From an uncultured Cellvibrionales bacterium (lineage in GTDB: Bacteria; Pseudomonadota; Gammaproteobacteria; Pseudomonadales; GM7GCV1): a stretch of DNA of 64,000 bases. Where the stretch lies: positions 62,001 through 126,000 of the forward strand of contig CAJXYP010000003.1 in the NCBI GenBank assembly GCA_913063225.1, read 5' to 3'. The notes beneath the pieces are model-generated. The model had not been told where the DNA came from. It did no database searches and saw only the letters and a program-made list of their open reading frames with translations. Each line of letters opens with the position of its first letter. Position 1 is the first letter of the stretch. The translations under genes were made by a program, and so were the position numbers. Of the stretch, positions 21,430 to 35,000 are shown in pieces.

Positions 21430-21506
21430 TCTGCGCATTACTGGTAAAACTTTAGATATTTTGAGGTTTTAATTCGGCACACCTGAGAAAGGACAAAGCA
21501 CTGAAT

Positions 21507-22565
21507 TTAGAAGGCCTGATCACGATACACATGAGGTTCAGGGCTATCCTCATATATGTGGAACTGCTGTTTGCCACTCTTTTTAGCTTCATACATCGCC
21601 AAATCGGCCGATCGCATCACATATCCAACGTCTTGATTCTCCACCTGAATATGGTTGACACCAATGCTTGAGCGTATCTGTAACCTTCGCTCTCCGATGA
21701 AAAAGGGTTTTGAGAGTATCTCTTGAAATCTACTTGCAACATAAGTAGCGGTATCCCTTGAATCAGTATTGACACATGCCAAAACAAATTCATCGCCGGA
21801 TAGGCGACAGAAATTGAGTTCTGGGCTAGCGTGAAATTCAATATTTATGTCCCGCGCACAATTTTTTATACGCTCTGCAAACTCCTTCAAGACTCGGTCG
21901 CCACCTTCATGGCCGAAACCATCGTTTACGGATTTAAAGTCATCAATATCAAAGTAGAATAGCGTCAATTTGGAATGCAAATTGCTAGGGTCAGAAAGAA
22001 GCCCCTCTAACCAGCCATAAAATCTCCGTTGATTCATTAGACCGGTTAGATAATCTTGATTGGCATCCCTCTCGAGCTTAGCCGTTTGCTTGAGTATCTG
22101 AGATGCAAAGGTAGCTGACAACATGAAGGAAAAACCGAGTGCGATACCAAAACGAAGTAGCATTTCTCCAGGCATAATATGTGAAGCTGCCGCTACGCTA
22201 AGGCAGCATATTGTTAATCCGCCGGCTAGAGCTGCACGAAAACTCAGCATGAAAAATAAGGCCGCAGCAAAAGAGAAGCAATAAACTAGTCCTCGCTCCC
22301 CATAGAGATAAGATGCAGTCAACAAAATCAGAGCTAAGCTGGTAACAAAGCACATCAAAAAAATCGAGCTGCTATTTCTGTTGATCGCTGTAAAAAGTGA
22401 AAGCGCGGCGAATACCAGCGCGATGAAACAAAGAATGCCTAGTAATAAGCTGCCATATAGGAGGTGTGAAAAACCATACAGCAAAAGCAGTAATATAGTG
22501 AGCCCATGCACGGAAACTCTTGCGACAAGAGGCAACTTGGGTTCGAATAAATTCATACTATCCAT
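21507..22565 (-). CDS. Membrane-anchored diguanylate cyclase
   Basis: A 352-residue protein. The first half (about residues 12-160) is strongly hydrophobic with roughly six transmembrane helices (LTILLLLLYGFSHLLYGSLLL, SIFLMCFVTSLALILL and others). The second half is a GGDEF domain: DYLTGLMNQRRFYGWL, FYFDIDDFKSVNDGFGHEGGDRVL, the active-site RLSGDEFVLA, and RSSIGVNHI. SGDEF is an accepted active variant. No RxxD inhibitory site is visible five residues before it. It is predicted to make c-di-GMP at the inner membrane. The ATG at 22565 or the one three codons later could be used. It is followed by the DUF1653 gene after 154 bp. Confidence 0.88.
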   Translation of the reverse strand: MDSMNLFEPKLPLVARVSVHGLTILLLLLYGFSHLLYGSLLLGILCFIALVFAALSLFTAINRNSSSIFLMCFVTSLALILLTASYLYGERGLVYCFSFAAALFFMLSFRAALAGGLTICCLSVAAASHIMPGEMLLRFGIALGFSFMLSATFASQILKQTAKLERDANQDYLTGLMNQRRFYGWLEGLLSDPSNLHSKLTLFYFDIDDFKSVNDGFGHEGGDRVLKEFAERIKNCARDINIEFHASPELNFCRLSGDEFVLACVNTDSRDTATYVASRFQEILSKPFFIGERRLQIRSSIGVNHIQVENQDVGYVMRSADLAMYEAKKSGKQQFHIYEDSPEPHVYRDQAF

Positions 22566-22684
22566 ACCGAGAAACTGAGTAGATAAGAGGCTAACTATCG
22601 ATTCTAATCATGGGTGTTCCCTGCTGCCAGCCTTTACCTATTTAATATTTCAAGATTGTGACGCAGTCGATCCTACTAAATGCC

Positions 22685-24217
22685 CTATTGCATGCGCAGC
22701 AACAGAATTCCGCCTTTATTGAAGAGAATTTCATCAGCCTGCTGCAAATCTATCCTACCGACCCGAGTAAATACCAGATCTCCAGATTTAGGTTCATCCT
22801 CAGTGGTAATTCGCTTGCTATAAGTCGTAAAACTAGGCATATCTGTTCGCCACATTATTACCGGTTCATCCATAGACCTTGCGAGCATTGCAGCTTCTCG
22901 AACCGGGGTTTGCTGAATCTGCGCAGCAGCTGGCAGTATAGCTAAGCCTACTAGTAACAGATGAACCAGACCCGTTCCAAGAATCGCTGATAAGTGACTT
23001 TTTGCTCGAAGTACAATGGCAATTATAGCGAGTATTCCAGCCACCAAAATTATCCAATAGCTAAGGCTTAGTTGCGTTACGCCGTAGGAAATCATTTCAA
23101 AGACATATAGATCGTCAGGATCAATCAGTCCAGCAGCGACCAAGGGGAAAATGAGGAATAAAGCGGGTAGAACTAAGGCCGGCACTAAGGCAATCCGCAG
23201 TGGTACCTTATAGAGATACTGAGACATAAGAAGAAATAGAGGTGTAGAACCGTACAAAACATAGTGCGGTAGTTGTGTGCTTGAAAAAGAAAACAAAACA
23301 AATACAAAACCAAACCAAGCCCAGCACCAAGTGGTAAGGCGATTCTTTCCCACCTGCCGAACGGACGCCAAACTGCGGACTAACCATGCTGCAAAAGGCA
23401 GAGTAACCAAGAGAATACCGGGGATGTAGTAAAAAATCGTACCGCCATGACTTTCCATGGTCTCTGTGAACCGGCCTAAGTTATGTGTAAGAAAAAAGCC
23501 ATCAATAAACAGCTGCCCTTGATCTAGATACTCCGCTATATACCAAGGCAAAGCGACAGCTCCCACAATTAGCCAACCCAAGGGTTTTACAGCAACTCTA
23601 GTCCAGGCCGAGCCATCTCGCATTAGCAAAGCAAACAGCGTGAGAGTTGCAAACGGCACCGCTGCGCCCACAGGTCCCTTTGTCAGCAGCCCGAGTCCGA
23701 TCCAGAGGTACGCTCGCATTCCTGCCTTTTTATCCTTTTCCACAGCCGCTCGATAACCGTCCATGCATGCAAGAGCAATCCACAGGTTCAGCAGCGCATC
23801 AGCCGTTGCTGCGCGTCCGATTACCGACACTCCAATCGCACTAACGAGGAATATAAAGGATGCTCGAGCCTCTATTTCGCCCAAACGAGGTTGCGCAAAA
23901 CGATATACAGATACGGCCCAAAAGCTTGCGGCAATCGCTGAAGGAAGACGGTAGAAAAACTCGTCCGTACCGAATAGGCCCGTGCTAACGGCTTGCAGCC
24001 AATATATGAGAATGGGTTTATCAAACCGTTGAGTGCCATTTAAATACGTGGTAATAAAATCCTGGCGTAACAACATCTCCATTGTCGCCGCTGAAAACGC
24101 ACCTTCGTCCAAATCAAATAGCGCCGGCCCCCATAGGTTTAAGAAAAACCCAATAGCAAGCATCAGGGCAATCCATGGCGTAAAACTTGATTGCGGGCTG
24201 AGAGAAGGTAGCTTCAT
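22685..24217 (-). CDS. ArnT/PMT-like glycosyltransferase (GT39/GT83 family)
   Basis: A 510-residue integral membrane protein with about ten to twelve hydrophobic segments. The first periplasmic loop contains the catalytic acidic pair and its context (LWGPALFDLDEGAFSAATMEMLLRQDFIT, then FDKPILIYWLQA), as in ArnT-type enzymes that transfer sugars from undecaprenyl phosphate to lipid A or other acceptors. The length is close to ArnT, with a short C-terminal soluble part (PVREAAMLARSMDEPVIMWR). It follows the GT2 gene by 18 bp on the same strand. That pairing suggests the GT2 enzyme makes the polyprenyl-phosphate sugar that this enzyme uses. The sugar and the acceptor are not known. Confidence 0.82.
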   Translation of the reverse strand: MKLPSLSPQSSFTPWIALMLAIGFFLNLWGPALFDLDEGAFSAATMEMLLRQDFITTYLNGTQRFDKPILIYWLQAVSTGLFGTDEFFYRLPSAIAASFWAVSVYRFAQPRLGEIEARASFIFLVSAIGVSVIGRAATADALLNLWIALACMDGYRAAVEKDKKAGMRAYLWIGLGLLTKGPVGAAVPFATLTLFALLMRDGSAWTRVAVKPLGWLIVGAVALPWYIAEYLDQGQLFIDGFFLTHNLGRFTETMESHGGTIFYYIPGILLVTLPFAAWLVRSLASVRQVGKNRLTTWCWAWFGFVFVLFSFSSTQLPHYVLYGSTPLFLLMSQYLYKVPLRIALVPALVLPALFLIFPLVAAGLIDPDDLYVFEMISYGVTQLSLSYWIILVAGILAIIAIVLRAKSHLSAILGTGLVHLLLVGLAILPAAAQIQQTPVREAAMLARSMDEPVIMWRTDMPSFTTYSKRITTEDEPKSGDLVFTRVGRIDLQQADEILFNKGGILLLRMQ

Positions 24218-24235
24218 GTTCGTCGAACTATCCCT

Positions 24236-25207
24236 TTATGAATGGTTCGAATGCTCCTCGCGCACTACGTAATGCGTGGTATTGGAAGTTTCATAATAGG
24301 TTCGAGACATTAGCTCTGACAAAATTCCGGTGGTGAGGAACTGAAAAGCGGTAATAACCATAACCACGCCTATAAGCAAAGCTGGTCGAGTTCCAATATC
24401 GTGGCCCAGAATGAATTTATCAAACCCCAAATAAACCAGTATTACACTGCCGATAAATCCAACGACCAACCCGATGGTTCCAAAAAAATGGCCTGGACGT
24501 GCACGGTATTTCATAAAAAATAGCACGGAAAGCAGATCTAACACGACTCGGATAGAGCGAGAAATACCGTACTTTGATACTCCATGGATTCGCGCATGGT
24601 GTGTCACTGGCATTTCGCCAATTCGGCGCGCTGGCGCTACCGCTGCAACCCAGGCAGGAATAAATCGATGCATTTCACCGAGTAGCTTGACCTGTTTAAT
24701 TACTGAGGATCTGTAAACTTTCAAACTACAGCCATAGTCGTGAATTCGAACTCCAGTGATCCTACCGATCAGTCTATTCGCAACCCAAGACGGAATTTTT
24801 CGCATAAATAATTTATCTTTTCGATTCTCGCGCCACCCCACCAGCAAATCCAAATCGCGATCAATCAGCGCATCAACCATTCTGGGGATATCATGCGGAT
24901 CATTCTGTAAATCACCGTCCAGCGTCGCAATTAGCTCACCAGTAGCTGCGTCAATACCTGCCTGCATAGCCGCTGTTTGACCGAAGTTTCGTTGTAATTC
25001 GAGAACCCGTATTTCATAGTCATGATCAGAGCTTGATGCCAAAGCTGTAGCAACGGTATGGTCTGAGCTGCCATCATCTACCAATATCAATTCATAAGGC
25101 CCGCTGTAATCCACCATAGCCTCTTCAACTCGTTTTAGCAGTGGATTAATGTTGTCTTGTTCGTTGTATAGAGGGACTACTAAAGAAAGGCTTGGCTGTG
25201 TCGACAT
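24236..25207 (-). CDS. Polyprenyl-phosphate glycosyltransferase, GT2 (ArnC/GtrB/DPM1-like)
   Basis: A 323-residue GT-A enzyme: PLYNEQDNINPLLKRVEEAM, the nucleotide-binding LILVDDGSSDHT, the DGDLQNDP metal site and a conserved GWRENRKD segment. A DYGCSLKVYR region follows, then two C-terminal transmembrane helices (GHFFGTIGLVVGFIGSVILVYLG and LLIGVVMVITAFQFLTTGILSEL). This layout is that of enzymes that load a sugar onto undecaprenyl phosphate at the inner membrane. It is translated just ahead of the ArnT-like gene and is divergent from a UPF0104 membrane protein, so the three may form one envelope glycosylation pathway. The donor sugar cannot be read from the sequence. Confidence 0.88.
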   Translation of the reverse strand: MSTQPSLSLVVPLYNEQDNINPLLKRVEEAMVDYSGPYELILVDDGSSDHTVATALASSSDHDYEIRVLELQRNFGQTAAMQAGIDAATGELIATLDGDLQNDPHDIPRMVDALIDRDLDLLVGWRENRKDKLFMRKIPSWVANRLIGRITGVRIHDYGCSLKVYRSSVIKQVKLLGEMHRFIPAWVAAVAPARRIGEMPVTHHARIHGVSKYGISRSIRVVLDLLSVLFFMKYRARPGHFFGTIGLVVGFIGSVILVYLGFDKFILGHDIGTRPALLIGVVMVITAFQFLTTGILSELMSRTYYETSNTTHYVVREEHSNHS

Positions 25208-25301
25208 CTCGGCTCGTTTTATGGTTATGTTGCGGCCTGCACTGTATCAAAAACCCCTCCCCCTGTACCATTCGTGGAGTCAAAAACACAATCATATTTT
25301 A

Positions 25302-26228
25302 ATGATGGATTCTTCGGCTAAATCACGTACTTATATCACCCTCAGCTTCGCCGCAGTGATTGCCTATGCCGCTGTAATCGAGTGGGCCTGGGGTTGGGAT
25401 AGTATTGTCGCTCAATGGACAAATTGGTCGCCTGCAGCAACGGCTTTTGCCTTGATATTAATGTTTTGCACCTACGCTATTAGAGCCTATCGAATAAGAG
25501 ATTATTTTCGAAGCCATGGACAAGTTAATTTTTCTGAGTCTTTTCGCATTACCCTAATGCACAATCTGGCTAATAACTTACTTCCAATGCGCTCTGGCGA
25601 AGCAAGCTTTCCCTTGATGATGCGCAGCAGTTTTGGACTATCTCTATCCATGACCACTGGTACGCTTCTATTTTTCCGTGTTCTTGATCTATTTACCCTG
25701 CTGGCGCTCGGCAGCATTGCTTGGATACTGGGCTTAGACACATCGCCCGTCTGGTTAATGCTCTGGGCTCTGTTCCTCTGTAGCCCTATTTTACTTCTGC
25801 CCATGCGGTCTGTTGTATCAAGTCAGATACTAACGAGGCTGCCACGGAAATTTGAGGAGCTAGGCAATAGCATACTGTCAGGCATGCCGGATAACCTTCC
25901 GGCATTGGTGCGGACCCTGATTCTAACCTGGCTTAATTGGGGTCTTAAACTGGCAGTATTTGCTTGGATATTAATTAGCTTTGCGGATTTGAATGTAGTT
26001 CAGGCAATTACCGGGGCTACCGGTGGAGAATTGAGTTCTGTTTTACCTCTGCACGCGCCCGGTGGCGTTGGGACTTATGAAGCAGGAGTGGTAGCGGGAG
26101 CGGTTTTCTCTGGGGCAGATTTAGACTCTTCTGTTTTGGCTGCGGTAAATCTGCATCTGCTTATAATTTTGGGAACATTAATCGGAGGTTTCATCGCGCC
26201 ACTGATAGGTTCAGCTTCACCCGAATAA
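25302..26228 (+). CDS. UPF0104/lysylphosphatidylglycerol-synthase-TM-like membrane protein
   Basis: I choose the ATG at 25302 (308 residues, MMDSSAKSRTYITLSFAAVIAY), since the ORF-track start would lie inside the divergent GT2 gene and add about 50 residues before the first helix. The protein has about eight hydrophobic segments and the conserved features of the flippase-like group: ALILMFCTYAIRAYRIRDYF, HNLANNLLPMRSGEASFP, and a late LHAPGGVGTYEAGV. Such proteins are found next to polyprenyl-sugar glycosyltransferases and may move lipid-linked sugars across the membrane; that role is inferred from context. No good ribosome-binding site is seen at this start. Confidence 0.75.
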   Translation: MMDSSAKSRTYITLSFAAVIAYAAVIEWAWGWDSIVAQWTNWSPAATAFALILMFCTYAIRAYRIRDYFRSHGQVNFSESFRITLMHNLANNLLPMRSGEASFPLMMRSSFGLSLSMTTGTLLFFRVLDLFTLLALGSIAWILGLDTSPVWLMLWALFLCSPILLLPMRSVVSSQILTRLPRKFEELGNSILSGMPDNLPALVRTLILTWLNWGLKLAVFAWILISFADLNVVQAITGATGGELSSVLPLHAPGGVGTYEAGVVAGAVFSGADLDSSVLAAVNLHLLIILGTLIGGFIAPLIGSASPE

Positions 26229-26244
26229 CTAGGTAAATCCGCGC

Positions 26245-26273
26245 GCCTTGACCGACTACTTACTGATCAAGGC
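26245..26273. terminator. Weak hairpin between converging UPF0104 gene and eno
   Basis: GCCTTGA (26245-26251) pairs with TCAAGGC (26267-26273) over a 15-nt loop in the 66-bp gap between the two stop codons. There is no T-run on either side, so this is only a candidate end signal. Confidence 0.3.
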
Positions 26274-26294
26274 TACGCTAGAGCTTCGCCCTTC

Positions 26295-27584
<1,290 letters not shown>

Positions 27585-27600
27585 TTATGCTCCGTAAAAA

Positions 27601-28467
<867 letters not shown>

Positions 28468-28470
28468 TTA

Positions 28471-30225
<1,755 letters not shown>

Positions 30226-30242
30226 TCACGAGATGGGACGTA

Positions 30243-30271
30243 ATCTTAGCACTAGGCTCCATCTCAAACAA
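30243..30271 (-). promoter_or_regulatory. Candidate sigma-70 promoter of pyrG-kdsA-eno
   Basis: On the minus strand TTGTTT (30271-30266), a 17-nt spacer and TAAGAT (30248-30243). The -10 matches four of six bases and the -35 only three, so it is a weak call, but position and spacing are right for the first gene of the group. Confidence 0.3.
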
Positions 30272-30359
30272 TTTAAAAATAGAATGAAATATGAAACATG
30301 TAGTCTGCAATAACAAAACATCACAAGGTAGTTTGACCTTGATTACCTATTAGATATCT

Positions 30360-30388
30360 TTGAGACTGGTATATTATTGATCTATATA
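30360..30388 (+). promoter_or_regulatory. Candidate sigma-70 promoter of the HiPIP gene
   Basis: TTGAGA (30360-30365), a 17-nt spacer, and TATATA (30383-30388) overlapping TATACT (30385-30390). It would give a very short leader of about 18 nt with AGAGG in front of the ATG. An alternative -35-like TTGACC lies further upstream at about 30333. Confidence 0.4.
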
Positions 30389-30413
30389 CTTGCCCAAAAG
30401 ACAGAGGTTTTCG

Positions 30414-30758
30414 ATGAAAAAAAATAACTCCATTAGTCGACGAAGGTTCATAGCAGGAACGCTAATAATTTCCATACTGGATATTAGTCGCCCGCTGCTG
30501 GCGCAAACCCTCCCTAAGGTTGCAGAAACTGATCCAACTGCAGCGGCATTGGGCTATAAGCACAACGTCGCAGACATCGACTCGATGATGTTTCCTGGCC
30601 GTGAAACAGCAGCCGATGGAGACACCCATTTTTGCAATACCTGTATTTTGTACACTGAAGAATCGGCGGGCAGTGACTGGGGTGCCTGTGCTTTATTCCC
30701 CGGAAAATCCGTAGCTGCCGAAGGATGGTGCAACGTTTGGTCCGCTAAACCAGCATAG
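30414..30758 (+). CDS. High-potential iron-sulfur protein (HiPIP), Tat-exported
   Basis: Small periplasmic electron carrier with one [4Fe-4S] cluster. I use the ATG with AGAGG upstream (114 residues, MKKNNSISRRRFIAG) instead of the TTG in the track. The N-terminus is a twin-arginine signal (SRRRFIAGTLIISI, then an AQ cleavage-like site). The mature part has the family start PTAAALGYKHNVADID and the four cluster cysteines in FCNTCILY, GACALFPG and GWCNVW, with spacings 2, 14 and 13. Folded cofactor export by Tat fits HiPIPs. It is inserted between tilS and pyrG on the opposite strand. Its redox partner is not visible in this window. Confidence 0.9.
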   Translation: MKKNNSISRRRFIAGTLIISILDISRPLLAQTLPKVAETDPTAAALGYKHNVADIDSMMFPGRETAADGDTHFCNTCILYTEESAGSDWGACALFPGKSVAAEGWCNVWSAKPA

Positions 30759-30772
30759 CTAGAACTGGGTAG

Positions 30773-30807
30773 ATCTGGAGCAACGCTATTTAGCGAATTC
30801 TCCAGAT
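30773..30807. terminator. Nested hairpin between converging HiPIP gene and tilS
   Basis: ATCTGGAG (30773-30780) and CTCCAGAT (30800-30807) form the outer stem, with CGCT/AGCG as an inner stem around ATTT. It covers the last codons of tilS. No clear T-run follows, so termination strength is unknown. Confidence 0.4.
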
Positions 30808-32070
30808 TATCTTTGGCAGACTGATTTCTTCACTACAGCTAAATACGTCGGCAACCGCAATCAATTCTCCGTCTTTCCAGATTAGGGGAGTCCTGTCTCG
30901 TAGCCAAGGGACAAGGCCATACTCTTGCATCAGCTTTTTAAGGGACTGAGACTTATCTCTCCCCAGGGGTCTGCATCGTTCTCCACCTACTCTAAAACTT
31001 AGGGATAGAGTCTCACCTGAGTAGTTATCGAGAGGCATCACCTCACAACAGCCCTCCACAACTATTGATTCTTTGCCGCTCCACTCCAGTTTAATATCTG
31101 CCGCTCTAAGCTCGGTAACCTCCGACATTAAGTAAAGTCGCCCGGCATAGCGGCGCAACTCGCTATCACCAGCCTTCAATAAGGGTTTGGCGTCTTCAGC
31201 CGCATCTATAACTGCGGCAGCCCTAGCTCGATAGTTAGAATCAAAGCCATTTAGGCCAAGATCGGCTAGCGCTCTTTCTAATAGCAAAGCCTGCGCAGCT
31301 TCGCCCAAGGCCTGATAAGCCAAGATCTCAAAACTACTGCCGTAGCCTTCTTCACGCCAATTACAACCTCCAAGTAAAATAAGCCCGTACTCGTCCAACA
31401 AATTCGACGCACTGCGCAGATTTGAAGCCGCCCGTAATAGAGATAATCTGACTGCTGGCCAGCGCTCAAGAATAGTTGGCAGTACATTTTGGCGAATGAA
31501 ATTTCGGTCATAGCTGATATCCAAATTAGAAGGATCTTCAACCCATTCAATCTGTGCCTCTTCTGCCAACTGCTTTAACTCTTGTTTAGTTCGAGATAAT
31601 AAAGGCCGAAGCAATAGTCCCAACCCTTCAGTACGCTCTTGCGGAATAGCAGAAAGCCCGCGAACTCCAGCTCCTCGGAATAGCCTATATAATAGTGTTT
31701 CAGCTTGGTCATCGGCGTGATGCCCCAACAACAACAGGTCGCCGACCACAATATTCTCTCGAAAGAATTTGTATCGAAGTTGGCGGGCCTCCTCTTCAAC
31801 GCCCTGCCCTTGATTTGCAATCTCGAGTATTGCGTGGCGAAATTCTACATCAAGGGACTCACAGATCTGCCTGCACTTTTCTTGCCAGGTTTTTGATTCG
31901 ATCTGGAGATTATGATTTAGGTGCAAGGCACCAACCTTGGCAGGCCCCATCATTTTAATAGCTGCATGCAACAGTATTGTGGAATCCAATCCTCCGCTGT
32001 AAGCAACCCACACTTTATTGGCAGCACGTAGCTGAGGTTCAATGTCCTCAAGTAAGTATTCCAATCTCAT
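30790..32070 (-). CDS. tilS: tRNA(Ile)-lysidine synthetase
   Basis: Attaches lysine to C34 of the minor tRNA-Ile so that it reads AUA. The 426-residue protein has the ATP-pyrophosphatase loop VAYSGGLDSTILLHA, the LHLNHNLQ and GHHADDQAETLLYRLFRG motifs, the RPLLS segment and WVEDPSNLDISYDRNFIRQNVLP. A middle TilS substrate domain and a C-terminal domain with RPLGRDKSQSLKKLMQEYGLVPWLRDRTPLI follow. The layout is that of the long E. coli-type enzyme. It starts 24 bp after the dnaE stop, where accA would stand in Pseudomonas. Confidence 0.95.
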   Translation of the reverse strand: MRLEYLLEDIEPQLRAANKVWVAYSGGLDSTILLHAAIKMMGPAKVGALHLNHNLQIESKTWQEKCRQICESLDVEFRHAILEIANQGQGVEEEARQLRYKFFRENIVVGDLLLLGHHADDQAETLLYRLFRGAGVRGLSAIPQERTEGLGLLLRPLLSRTKQELKQLAEEAQIEWVEDPSNLDISYDRNFIRQNVLPTILERWPAVRLSLLRAASNLRSASNLLDEYGLILLGGCNWREEGYGSSFEILAYQALGEAAQALLLERALADLGLNGFDSNYRARAAAVIDAAEDAKPLLKAGDSELRRYAGRLYLMSEVTELRAADIKLEWSGKESIVVEGCCEVMPLDNYSGETLSLSFRVGGERCRPLGRDKSQSLKKLMQEYGLVPWLRDRTPLIWKDGELIAVADVFSCSEEISLPKIIWRIR

Positions 32071-32094
32071 GGCCCTAGTGTGCTCATGGAGACC

Positions 32095-35000
32095 TTAGGC
32101 CTCCAGAGCGACAGACTCAGATCCGAAGTTGTGTCTAAGCTCATAAAGCAGCTCATCACGAGGTTCCACCTTCCACTCCTCACCCAGCTCAAACTCTCCC
32201 TCTGAGCCCTCCTGGATTAATTTAACTCGCACCGCGCAGCTCCCGCCCCGAAAGTCTTCAAGGCATTCGCGTAGTGAATTAATCGAGCGATCATTTAACT
32301 CATTGTGCCCGATATCGACTCTTAATCGATTAAATTTCAGGCTGCGCAATTCCAATAAGGGCATAAGTTGTTCTGCCCGGATGCGCAACCCACCAGAATA
32401 GTCATCCTGCTGTACAGTTCCCTCAACAGCTATAACCGTATCCATTATTAGGGACGGCTCAACACTGGCAAATAGATCTGAAAACAAGGTTACTTCAACT
32501 CGAGCACTTCGGTCATCAAGCGTTAGGATGCAAAGTTGATCTCCCCTCTTTGTTTTAATCACTCGTCTATCGACCAGTAATCCACCTAACCACTGCAGCT
32601 TTTTTTCAGGCCGTAAATCGCACAAGCGTTTTCCAATTAGGAGTTTCAATTCATCTGCATAAGCTTCAACTGGATGTCCCGTCAGGTAAAGACCAAGCGT
32701 TTCTTTTTCTTTTTGTAGGCGCTCTTTCATCGTCCATGCACGAACAACAGTTTTTGCATTGGTATCTTTTTCTGGTGCTTCAGCAACCTGAATTTCACCG
32801 AACATATCAACCATGCCGGAAGCTTGGTTATTGTTGACCTGTTCAGCTATCTGCATTGCTTCATCAAGCTGACTTTCAAGCACAGCTCGACATCTATCTG
32901 GATCGTCCGGGAATTGGCTGAGCCTATCCATTGCTCCAGCCCGCAGTAATGCATCGGCTCCACGTCTATTTAACTTGCGCTGATCAACGCGTCCGAAGAA
33001 ATCGTAGATAGCCGAATAGGGCCCTTGCAGTTGACGACTATCAATAATGCTTTGGATAGCGTTTTCACCCAACCCCTTAATTGCGCCTAGCCCATATACA
33101 ACCTGCGCTTGATCATTCACCGAAAACTGGAACTCACCGGTATTTACATCCGGTGGAGTGACATCTAAACCAAGACGCTCACACTCATCAATAAAACCAA
33201 CAATCTTGTCGGTATGTTGCATATCAGCCGACATAACCGCGGCCATAAACTCTGCTGGATAATGCGCTTTTAACCAGGCTGTCTGATAGGCAACCAATGC
33301 ATAGGCTGCTGAGTGAGACTTGTTAAATCCGTAACCGGCAAACTTCTCCATCAAATCAAATATATTACTGGACAGTTCCTCTGAGATATCGCGACTCTTC
33401 GCCCCAGCCATAAACATTTCGCGCTGTTTGGCCATCTCTTCCGGCTTCTTTTTGCCCATTGCGCGACGCAGTAAATCTGCATCACCCAAACTATAGCCAG
33501 CCAAGACCTGAGCGATTTGCATCACCTGTTCTTGATATAGAATAATTCCGTATGTTGGCTCAAGCACTGGTTGTAGGTCTTCATGCTGATAGGTTGGATG
33601 TGGATAAGCAATCTTCTCCCTACCGTGTTTTCGATTAATAAAATCGTCGACCATGCCCGACTGTAAGGGCCCGGGCCTAAACAGCGCTACTAGCGCAACG
33701 ATATCTTCAAAGCTTGAAGGCAATTGACGCTTGATGAGGTCTTTCATGCCTCGAGATTCAAGCTGGAATACCGCTGTTGTTTCAGCTCGTTGCAAAGACT
33801 CAAAGGTTTTCTGATCGTCGAGAGGGATTCTGTCGATCTCGATATCGGCAAGACCTTCGGATTTTCGCTTTTGATTTGCGATCGCAACGGCCCAGTCGAT
33901 AATTGTTAGGGTTTTGAGGCCTAAGAAATCGAATTTGACCAAGCCTACGCTTTCGACATCGTCTTTATCGTATTGGGTAACTAATCCACCGCCCTGATCA
34001 TCACAGTAAAGCGGAGAAAAGTCTGTCAACTTGGTAGGGGCAATAACAACGCCACCCGCATGCTTTCCACAATTTTTTGCTATCCCTTCAAGCTGAATCG
34101 CCATATCCCAGACTTCTTGTGCCTCGGAATCGTTTTCCAAAAACTCTCTTAATTGTTTTTCTTGCTCTAGCGCCAAAGAGAGCGTCATTCCCACTTCAAA
34201 TGGAATCATCTTCGAAAGACGATCCGCCAAGCCATAAGGCTTGCCCTGAACCCTGGCTACATCTTTCACCACAGCTTTAGCTGCCATGGTTCCGAAGGTA
34301 ACAATTTGAGAAACGGCGTCGCGCCCATAGCGTTCGGCAACGTAATCAATTACCCGATCCCGGCCTTCCATACAAAAATCAATATCGAAATCCGGCAAAG
34401 AAACCCGTTCGGGATTCAAAAAACGCTCAAACAGAAGATCGTAGTTAATAGGATCCAGGTCAGTAATCCTCAGCGCATAAGCCACCAAAGATCCAGCACC
34501 AGACCCACGCCCTGGCCCTACGGGAATCTTGTTGTCCTTAGCCCAGCGGATAAAGTCCATCACAATCAAAAAATAGCCGGGAAATCCCATCTGAATAATA
34601 ATATTTAGCTCTTCTTCCAGCCTATCCCAGTAAACCTTTAGACTAGCGTCCTGTTCAGAAAAATCGGGGAATAAAACCTTAAGACGTCCGCTTAAACCTT
34701 CTCGAGAAGTTAAACGCAAATAATCATCTTCTGAAGAATTATCAGGAATCGGATAGGCCGGCAAATAAGATTTACCAAGCTCCAAACTGAAATTACAGCG
34801 CTTAGCAATTTCGACCGTATTTTCTAAAGCCTCCGGCAGATCTGAGAATATCTCAGTCATTTCCTCGGCAGTGCGCAGGTATTGTTGTTCTGAATAACGC
34901 TGTAATTTACGTGGATCAGCCAAGGCAAATCCGTCGTGAATACAAGCTCTTGTCTCATGTGCCTCAAAATCCTCTGTTTTGACAAACCTCACGTCGTTAG

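Noticed and set aside
26229-26294. Search for ftsB after eno
   Set aside because: The gap is only 66 bp and the next gene converges; no FtsB-like coiled-coil ORF fits.
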